DNA from: Dunaliella salina
Lineage: Eukaryota > Chlorophyta > Chlorophyceae > Chlamydomonadales > Dunaliellaceae
Length of the DNA stretch: 11,982 nt
Direction: 5' to 3'
NCBI GenBank assembly: GCA_002284615.2
Contig: MU070359.1
Coordinates: forward strand, 29,929 to 41,910
This document shows positions 10,001-11,982 of this stretch, one piece after another (position 1 is the first letter of the stretch; every line of letters starts with the position of its first letter). The notes under the pieces are model-generated. The model was not told where the DNA came from and made no database searches. It worked only from the letters and a program-made list of their open reading frames with translations. The translations under genes were made by a program, and so were the position numbers.

Positions 10001-10739
10001 GACTTCCATGATAGTGACAACGTGTAATATGTCCTTGCATGGTGAAGTCAGAAGGGCAGTTCATGGACTTGCAAGCCAGTTGTGGGTGCCTGGAAGGGCA
10101 GGTATGCATAGGCGTCCATTCCTCAGCTTTTGCCCCATAACTCTGCTCCAACCCAATTTTTGATTGCGATGATTAAGCACATGGATGCAGAATTTCAAGA
10201 GTAAATTGGTACCTTGTTGTCCGAGTAGGGGCACTGCCAAGGGGGGGGGGGGGGGGGGTCCCTCAGGTGGGGCCAGGGCAAAATTTACACGCGCCTTCCA
10301 GGACAATTTTTTTCTACCCACCTGACTTTCTGATCGGATTTTGGCCTACAAACCGGTGGTCCAGGGTTTGATTCCCACTCTCTCCGGACTTCCTGCTGAC
10401 GCGGTTCCGGGCAAACCGGACAAGCACGAGGGGTCCCTGGACTTCCCTGCTTCTGAACAATGGCTTGGCAGTAACCATCCAGGCTAATTAAAAAACAACG
10501 CCAAGTCCCTTTACACACAACACTTTTGCTGCCATGTCCTTTCCTTTGCCAATGCAGGCGGGGCTTAAACGAGGGGATGGCAGCGACCCTGCTGGCTGAG
10601 CATTGCCAGCTGTATGTCCCTGCAGCGCCCCCACTTCACCCGCCTTCGCATCTAGTATTCCCTCCCTCCTCGTGCTTCCATACCTCTGCTCTGCTGGCTG
10701 CTGCCTTGGACACTGCCATCATGCCTGTCCGCACAGCAG
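524..10739 (+). CDS. DML1/Misato (MSTO1) homologue, multi-exon, 3' end outside window
   Basis: Ten exons spliced in frame encode the first 344 residues of a Misato/DML1 family protein. The family has an N-terminal segment II domain and a tubulin-like domain; members act in mitochondrial distribution or fusion, mtDNA inheritance (yeast Dml1) and spindle or chromosome segregation (Drosophila misato). Visible hallmarks: LQLGNYANYVGTHFW (residues 8-22), DVLYAAGEDRQGQLTYRPR across exons 2-3, NYWTDYLK (179-186), CDQLQGFQMLVDDLSGFGG across exons 7-8, and the exon 10 block HCQLYVPAAPP...HTSALLAAALDTA. The usual HPRS after the WTDYL motif is APKS here. Human MSTO1 is about 570 residues, so roughly the last 40% lies beyond the window. 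About 13-15 residues normally found between the exon 9 and exon 10 blocks are absent from this model. Exon phases agree throughout. Identification rests on remembered family motifs, not a search. Confidence 0.85.
728..823 (+). CDS. misato-like exon 2
   Basis: Encodes residues 26-57, from DELIGF through DSDVLYAAGEDRQ. The DVLY motif is typical of the family. The acceptor is TAACAG|GAT and the donor CAG|GTGGAG, both phase 0. Reading through the donor would reach a TGA at about 881-883, and splicing here restores the expected GQ-TY-PR continuation. Confidence 0.85.
911..968 (+). CDS. misato-like exon 3 (ends at a GC donor)
   Basis: Encodes residues 58-76 (GQLTYRPRALFVDLSGSLG) plus the first base of codon 77. 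This is the conserved GQ-TYxPRL-DLxGSLG block of Misato proteins. The acceptor is GATCAG|GGG. The best donor is GGAG|GCAAGT, a consensus GC donor. The GT four bases downstream (973-974) would leave phase 2 and hit a stop in exon 4. Confidence 0.82.
969..1145 (+). other. Intron 3, probable GC-AG intron
   Basis: A 177-bp intron with donor AG|GCAAGT, the textbook non-canonical GC donor, and acceptor TTTTTTTTATCACATTCAG|GC. Only this donor keeps the frame from GSLG into the open 43-residue exon 4. Confidence 0.75.
1146..1275 (+). CDS. misato-like exon 4
   Basis: Encodes residues 77-119 plus two bases: GVRFAEDG, a Ser/Ala-rich stretch, then TWGGRLEVHQAEATPKS. The W-G-x-L-x-x-H pattern resembles the poorly conserved linker of MSTO1 family members. 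The acceptor follows a T-rich tract and the donor is AGCAG|GTCTGT (phase 2). Moderate confidence because this linker is variable in the family. Confidence 0.7.
1276..1561 (+). other. Intron 4
   Basis: A 286-bp intron, donor AG|GTCTGT and acceptor TTGTGCATAG|GT. Antisense and forward open stretches here show no recognisable protein. Confidence 0.65.
1562..1617 (+). CDS. misato-like exon 5
   Basis: Encodes residues 120-138 (RFVQELEAQAELSQEDYED), an acidic, helical-looking linker. Codon 120 is completed across the junction (AG|G, Arg). The donor is GATG|GTGCGT (phase 1), and the leftover G joins AG of exon 6 to make Glu. Phase agreement on both sides supports this short exon. Confidence 0.72.
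1768..1813. repeat. (TGC)n trinucleotide repeat in intron 5
   Basis: About 15 TGC units with one interruption (TGT) near the start. It reads as polyQ or polyA on the minus strand only in chance frames and lies inside an intron of the plus-strand gene. Confidence 0.95.
1901..2110 (+). repeat. ~74-bp tandem repeat containing the exon 6 acceptor tract
   Basis: Three copies start with GGTGGAAAATGTG or GGTGGAATATGTG at 1901, 1975 and 2048. Each ends in a C/T-rich TCC-TGC tract. In the first two copies the end reads CTGCTGCACAT or ATGCTGCACAT; in the third it reads CTGCTGCAG, the actual acceptor of exon 6. The upstream copies thus lack the AG. Confidence 0.85.
2111..2253 (+). CDS. misato-like exon 6 (NYWTDYLK motif)
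   Basis: Encodes residues 139-186. It opens with an Ala/Glu-rich helix (EAAADARQASLEEAAAEL), passes through a Gly/Pro linker and ends with VNYWTDYLK, the conserved W-(S/T)-D-(F/Y)-L entry to the tubulin-like domain. The acceptor is CTGCTGCAG|AG and the donor CTGAAG|GTGTGG, phase 0. Confidence 0.88.
2254..3231 (+). other. Intron 6
   Basis: A 978-bp intron. The first ~640 bp shows no repeat or recognisable gene; an open frame at 2395-2877 has no family resemblance. The last ~340 bp is a tandem array of the intron 6/exon 7 junction. Confidence 0.75.
2901..3260 (+). repeat. Tandem array of the exon 7 acceptor junction (~47-58-bp units)
   Basis: Seven degenerate copies of a unit made of the last ~25 bases of intron 6 (CTCTGGGTTCAG) plus the first ~28 bases of exon 7 (GCTATGCTTGCACCCAAGAGC). 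Acceptor-like AGs end at 2908, 2955, 3009, 3067, 3119, 3175 and 3231. Spacing is 47, 54, 58, 52, 56 and 56 bp. Only the last copy continues into the conserved frame. Confidence 0.9.
3232..3406 (+). CDS. misato-like exon 7
   Basis: Encodes residues 187-244 plus one base: AVLAPKSVYTLPGMWHG, then FGDGSGLLGG, then a charged helix ending EACDQLQ. It matches the HPRS-x-L-x-G region and the E-x-CD-x-LQGFQ motif of Misato, with APKS in place of HPRS. The acceptor GGGTTCAG|GCTGTG is the last of seven near-identical copies. The donor is CTGCAAG|GTGTGT (phase 1). Confidence 0.9.
3517..3695. repeat. (TG)n microsatellite with CG flanks
   Basis: About 85 TG units from 3517 to 3687, followed by CGCGCGCG. 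There is one TTG interruption near 3650. A single N at 3603 breaks the phase, so the assembled length is not reliable. Alternating purine-pyrimidine with CG ends can form Z-DNA. Confidence 0.97.
3788..4034. repeat. 82-bp tandem repeat, three copies, each with a small hairpin
   Basis: AAATGTC anchors recur at 3831, 3913 and 3995, giving an 82-bp period. Copies 1 and 2 contain a perfect inverted repeat, GCTGTC-loop-GACAGC (3851-3866 and 3933-3948). In copy 3 the right arm is mutated to GACATT. Confidence 0.9.
4230..4294 (+). CDS. misato-like exon 8 (DDLSGFGG motif)
   Basis: Encodes residues 245-266, GFQMLVDDLSGFGG then VATYLAEE. This is the most diagnostic stretch of the family: the QGFQ-x3-D-x2-GFGG block of the tubulin-like domain. 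The acceptor is TGCTTGCAG|GC, completing Gly245 across the junction. The donor is GAGGAG|GTGAGA, phase 0. Confidence 0.93.
4295..4822 (+). other. Intron 8
   Basis: A 528-bp intron with donor GTGAGA and acceptor CTGTGCATGCAG. A second (TG)n occupies 4495-4578. The rest shows no repeat or gene. Confidence 0.85.
4495..4578. repeat. (TG)n microsatellite in intron 8
   Basis: Forty-two pure TG units, preceded by ATGCGTGC. Confidence 0.98.
4823..4875 (+). CDS. misato-like exon 9
   Basis: Encodes residues 267-283, ITQEYGGSTRPLMLFAL, plus two bases. It corresponds to the (D/Q)EYxxxxxLLF-x-(L/V)R strand that follows the GFGG helix in Misato. The acceptor is GCATGCAG|ATT and the donor CCCTCAG|GTACTT (phase 2). 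Confidence 0.9.
4981..5093. repeat. 17-bp minisatellite (left half)
   Basis: Copies of ATCAAGGCATCTCTGTC-like units start near 4981, 5005, 5022, 5039, 5056 and 5073, mostly 17 bp apart. The array resumes at 5761-5782 after the hAT element, so the element interrupted it. Confidence 0.92.
5086..5093. repeat. Left target-site duplication CTGTTATC
   Basis: Identical to 5761-5768 on the other side of the hAT element; 8 bp, the hAT size. Confidence 0.93.
5094..5760. mobile_element. Non-autonomous hAT-superfamily DNA transposon
   Basis: A 667-bp element with 13-bp terminal inverted repeats: CAGGGTTGGGTCA at 5094-5106 and TGACCCATCCCTG at 5748-5760 (one mismatch as an inverted pair). An identical 8-bp duplication, CTGTTATC, flanks it at 5086-5093 and 5761-5768. 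CAGGG ends and 8-bp duplications are diagnostic of hAT elements. Subterminal CG-rich words (TACGCGTA, TTCGCG) recur at both ends, as expected for transposase binding sites. It is far too short for a full transposase and holds only a small open frame. Confidence 0.93.
5318..5623 (+). pseudogene. Possible hAT transposase N-terminal fragment (BED-like zinc finger)
   Basis: An open frame of 101 codons inside the hAT element; the frame is open from 5207. It begins MSNLFSLKARIKQSKNKCKL and contains C-x2-C (residues 18 and 21) and H-x3-H (26 and 30), followed by a Ser/Cys-rich stretch and a Lys-rich helix (PVKKVMQQIEQKSKQ). Many hAT transposases start with a BED-type finger in a K-x-K-C-x2-C context. 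The spacing between the Cys and His pairs is shorter than in a standard BED finger. No DDE catalytic region or dimerisation domain follows, so this is at most a remnant. Confidence 0.45.
5761..5768. repeat. Right target-site duplication CTGTTATC
   Basis: Identical to 5086-5093. Beyond it the 17-bp minisatellite continues (AAGGCATCTCTG), which confirms the empty site. Confidence 0.93.
5820..6029. repeat. 105-bp tandem duplication
   Basis: AAAAGCTACCACATGGAC starts two copies at 5820 and 5925. The copies are closely similar over 105 bp, through CTCTACCAATGTCAAAATCC. Confidence 0.93.
6291..6500. repeat. Weak ~115-bp duplication
   Basis: CACCTGCCTGCCATACAATA at about 6291 resembles TACCTGCCTGCCATGCAACG at about 6406. 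Flanking words AGCTCAGAATGC and AGCTTAGAATGCC also recur, suggesting an old tandem duplication. Confidence 0.5.
6521..6578. repeat. (TAA)n-rich microsatellite
   Basis: Imperfect AATAATAATGATAAT units immediately left of the MITE. Confidence 0.93.
6587..7001. mobile_element. MITE with 23-bp perfect inverted ends and TA duplication
   Basis: The ends at 6587-6609 and 6979-7001 are perfect inverted complements over 23 bp (starting CCGTATGTACACGACC). A TA dinucleotide flanks each end (6585-6586 and 7002-7003), as in Tc1/mariner-type insertion. The 415-bp interior has no coding capacity. It contains repeated TTCGT words and a run of 23 G (6792-6814). Superfamily assignment rests only on the TA duplication. 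Confidence 0.85.
7003..7078. repeat. (CA)n microsatellite next to the MITE
   Basis: A CA run with one CAAA interruption near 7019-7021 that abuts the right MITE end. Confidence 0.96.
7310..8650. repeat. Degenerate ~70-115-bp satellite array
   Basis: At least eleven diverged copies share GGACAGGCCACCTGAGGTTGCAGCAC, then GAGCAYGATGGCTTGT, then CGCATTCATCACTTACTTGCCCTCTTTC (each written as its parts). Clear CCACCTGAGG-type anchors occur near 7546, 7624, 7764, 7848, 7935, 8049, 8206, 8278 and 8362. From about 8381 the unit changes: a ~115-bp higher-order copy with GAGGTAAGnAACTTACGCAACAC starts at 8381, 8497 and 8611. Open frames on either strand here reflect the repeat, not a protein. Confidence 0.85.
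8677..9081 (+). other. Unrecognised 134-codon open frame within intron 9
   Basis: The longest frame in this part of intron 9. It contains RTLHPPRQDLRICFAFDL and a Cys-rich stretch, CTHFPCVHKYNEKGKC. A strong acceptor-like TTTGAGCAG (ends 8795) and a consensus donor-like AAAAGG|GTAAGT (8951) fall inside it. The enclosed 155 nt would not keep the gene's frame if inserted between exons 9 and 10. It is probably a chance frame. Confidence 0.2.
9230..9430. repeat. Palindromic ~32-bp minisatellite
   Basis: Units of GTTGCTGCACAAGTTGTGCAGG followed by AAAAA recur with CAGGC or CTGGC at about 9261, 9292, 9324, 9356 and 9406. The core CTGCACAA-G-TTGTGCAG is an 8-bp perfect inverted repeat, clearest at 9342-9358 and 9392-9408. 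A variant with 7-bp arms lies at 9247-9263. Confidence 0.88.
9790..10300 (+). repeat. Dispersed repeat, forward copy
   Basis: Matches the reverse complement of 11639-11982 in a string of colinear blocks: GACCCC-CCAGAATTTTCTG-TTCTACA-TTCAAATACAT (9796-9850), an exon-like block (10041-10101), CCCCATAaCTCtGCTcCAACcCA (about 10133), a MDxEF-coding block, and GGGGCCAG-AAAA-TTACAC-GCCTTCCA (10269-10300). It carries about 170 bp extra between the first two blocks and an 18-G run at 10241-10258. The exon-like frame is broken by TAA and TAG. Confidence 0.8.
10330..10500 (+). repeat. Possible tRNA-related SINE-like segment
   Basis: GGGTTTGATTCCCAC near 10364-10378 resembles an RNA polymerase III B box (GGTTCGANTCC with one change). 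The segment ends in GCTAATTAAAAAACAACGCC. No well-spaced A box is visible, so this is only a candidate. Confidence 0.3.
10558..10739 (+). CDS. misato-like exon 10 (last exon in window)
   Basis: Encodes residues 284-344 plus one base: RGLNEGMAATLLAEHCQLYV, a Pro-rich loop, SSCFHTSALLAAALDTA, then MPVRTA. It matches the LN-x-A-x8-C-x-LxxP and (H/R)xSAxxAxALDTxTxPxR blocks of Misato. The acceptor follows a pyrimidine tract (TCCTTTCCTTTGCCAATGCAG). The donor is ACAGCAG|GTGTGC, phase 1. Its last ~50 bases and donor are the first unit of a tandem array. Confidence 0.88.
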
Positions 10740-11440
10740 GTGTGCTTTTTCAGCGCATGTCTGTTCAATGAGAAGGAATAAATTTTAGGCAGGCCACTGG
10801 CTGCCTTTGATACAGCCTCCATGCCTGTCCGCACAGCAGGTGCGTGCTGTTGTGGCATATGTCTGTTTGATGGAAAGGGGAAAAAGTCTAGGCAGGCCAC
10901 TGGCTGCCTTGGACACTGCCACCATGCCTGTCCGCACAGCAGGTGCGTGCTTTTGCGACGCATGTCTGTTTAATGAGAAGGGAAAAAGGTCTAGGCGGGC
11001 CACTGACTGCCTTTGACACAGCCTCCATGCCTGTCCGCACAGCAGGTGCATGCTGATGTGGCACATGTCTGTTTGATGAAAAAGGGAAAGAAGGCTTCGC
11101 AGTAGCTGCTGCCTTTGACACAGCCACCATGCCTGTCAGCACAGCAGGTGCGTGCTGTTGTGGCACATGTCTGTTTGATGGAAAGAGAAAGAAGGCTTTG
11201 CAGTAGCTGCTGCCTTTGACACAGCCACCATGTCTGTCCGCACAGCAGGTGCATGCTGTTGTGGCACATGTCTGTTTGATGGAAAGGGAAAGAAGGCTTC
11301 GCAGTAGCTGCTGCCTTTGACGCAGCCACCATGTCTGTCCGCAGAGCAGGTGCGTGCTTTCGTGGCGCATGTCTGTTTGATGGAAAAAAAAGGAAAAAAT
11401 ACTGTGCAAGCCAGTGGCTGCCTTTGAGCCGTGCACAAAG
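10691..11440 (+). repeat. Tandem array of the exon 10 3' edge and donor (100-103-bp units)
   Basis: Seven copies of GCCATGCCTGTCCGCACAGC-type sequence followed by AGGTGCGTG. GCACAGCAGG or its one-base variant starts at 10731, 10831, 10934, 11037, 11139, 11240 and 11341 (spacing 100, 103, 103, 102, 101, 101). A partial eighth lies near 11407-11440. Each unit is ~45 bases of exon end plus ~57 bases of intron start (CATGTCTGTTTGATGGAAAG). All keep the GT donor. Copies 2-4 also have TAGGCAG or TAGGCGG before the exon-like part. Confidence 0.93.
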
Positions 11441-11638
11441 CACTAAAGGAACGCTGCTTTAAGCAAGCATTGTGTACATAGGCCCTGCAAGCAAAGAACT
11501 GCAAAATATACCATCAAATAGACATCCCTCTCACCCTCGATGGCATATGGAGGAGGAGCGGAAGCGCAGGCTAGGCACAGTGCAACCCTGAAAAACGAAA
11601 CTTTGAGGGGTTGTCAGGAGGCGTTAATGAGTTCCTGT

Positions 11639-11982
11639 TGGAAGGCATGTGTAAGTTTTGGCTGGCCCCCCTGATCCATCCACCCATTCCAAAACCCCCC
11701 TTCCAGTGCCCTCATCCAGACAAAAGGATGCCGATCTGCTTATCTAGAAATTCCCTATCCATCTGCATGCTCATCAAATTGAAAAAGTGAGTTGCAGCGG
11801 AGGTATGGGGCCAAAGGTGAGCAGGTATGCCCATACGTACCTGCCTCGCCAGGCGACCACAACTGGCTTGCAGGTCCGCAATGTGTCCTTCTAATTTCAC
11901 CCTGCAAAAAGACATTGTCCTTGAAGCGATGTATTTGAATGTCTGTAGAACTGGCTCAGAAAATTCTGGTGGGGGGGTCACA
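11639..11982 (-). repeat. Dispersed repeat, inverted partner copy, cut by window edge
   Basis: Read on the minus strand it follows the same block order as 9790-10300: GACCCCCCCACCAGAATTTT, TTCAAATACATCG, TTTTTGCAG, the exon-like block (11841-11902), CCCCATACCTCCGCTGCAAC, MDREF-coding block, then GGGGGGCCAGCCAAAACTTA and CATGCCTTCCA. It continues past 11982. Confidence 0.8.
11712..11981 (-). pseudogene. Repeat-borne coding-like frame, unknown protein, C-terminal end
   Basis: A minus-strand frame open from the window edge to a TGA at 11712-11714. It contains LEGHIADLQASCGRLARQ and ends MDREFLDKQIGILLSG. The first part is flanked by acceptor-like TTTTTGCAG and donor-like CAG|GTACGT, so the frame across 11760-11840 may be intronic. 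The forward copy has LEGHIADLQASCG-like SEGQFMDLQASCG and MDAEFQ followed by a stop. I do not recognise the family; it could be a transposon-encoded or duplicated host protein. Confidence 0.4.

Larger units (their letters stand above)
4876..10557 (+). other. Intron 9, 5.7-kb repeat-rich intron
   Basis: Bounded by CAG|GTACTT and TTTGCCAATGCAG|G. The phases (2 before, one base G after) allow direct joining to Arg284. It contains the transposons, minisatellites and satellite listed separately. Stretches 6250-6520, 7085-7300 and 8660-9180 show little beyond weak duplications. A short exon of the family may be hidden here because a linker appears to be missing. Confidence 0.7.
10740..11982 (+). 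other. Intron 10, incomplete
   Basis: Starts at GTGTGC and runs off the window. It consists of the donor array (to 11440), about 200 bp with nothing recognisable (11441-11638), and the inverted dispersed repeat. No further misato exon was found on the plus strand. Confidence 0.7.

Noticed and set aside
10652..11504. Long minus-strand frames rich in CCADRHGG repeats, which look like a repeat protein
   Set aside because: They are the antisense of the 100-103-bp donor array; the conserved part is explained by exon 10 on the plus strand. The unit length varies and frames shift between copies.

Overview
This is eukaryotic nuclear DNA. It has no operons, ribosome binding sites or long uninterrupted genes. 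It holds short exons joined by GT-AG introns (and one GC-AG intron), many microsatellites and minisatellites, and class II transposon remnants. The lineage is not certain. The protein's closest feel, the G-rich donors (GTGTGG, GTGCGT, GTGTGC) and the abundant (TG)n would suit a green alga or related protist, but this is only an impression.

One gene explains nearly the whole window: a plus-strand homologue of DML1/Misato (MSTO1), the tubulin-like protein needed for mitochondrial distribution and chromosome or mtDNA partitioning. Ten exons can be placed between 524 and 10739. They sum to 1033 nt (344 codons plus one base), every junction keeps frame, and the gene runs off the right edge with its last third missing. 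Landmarks are the N-terminal LQLGNYANYVGTHFW, DVLYAAG...GQLTYRPR, NYWTDYLK, the DDLSGFGG tubulin-like signature, and HTSALLAAALDTA.

Layout: 1-117 (CA)n; 118-523 upstream region; 524-4875 exons 1-9 with introns of 87-978 bp; 4876-10557 a 5.7 kb intron 9 packed with repeats (17-bp minisatellite split by a hAT element with perfect 8-bp target duplication, a 105-bp duplication, a TA-flanked MITE, (TAA)n and (CA)n, a ~85-bp satellite, a palindromic ~32-bp minisatellite, and a dispersed repeat carrying an exon-like segment); 10558-10739 exon 10; 10740-11440 a tandem array of the exon 10 3' edge; 11639-11982 an inverted partner of the dispersed repeat.

The most unusual feature is that three exon edges of this one gene are tandemly amplified together with their splice sites: the exon 6 acceptor (3 copies, upstream AGs lost), the exon 7 acceptor (7 copies, AGs kept) and the exon 10 donor (7 full copies, GTs kept). 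No RNA genes, CRISPR arrays or prokaryotic genes were seen.
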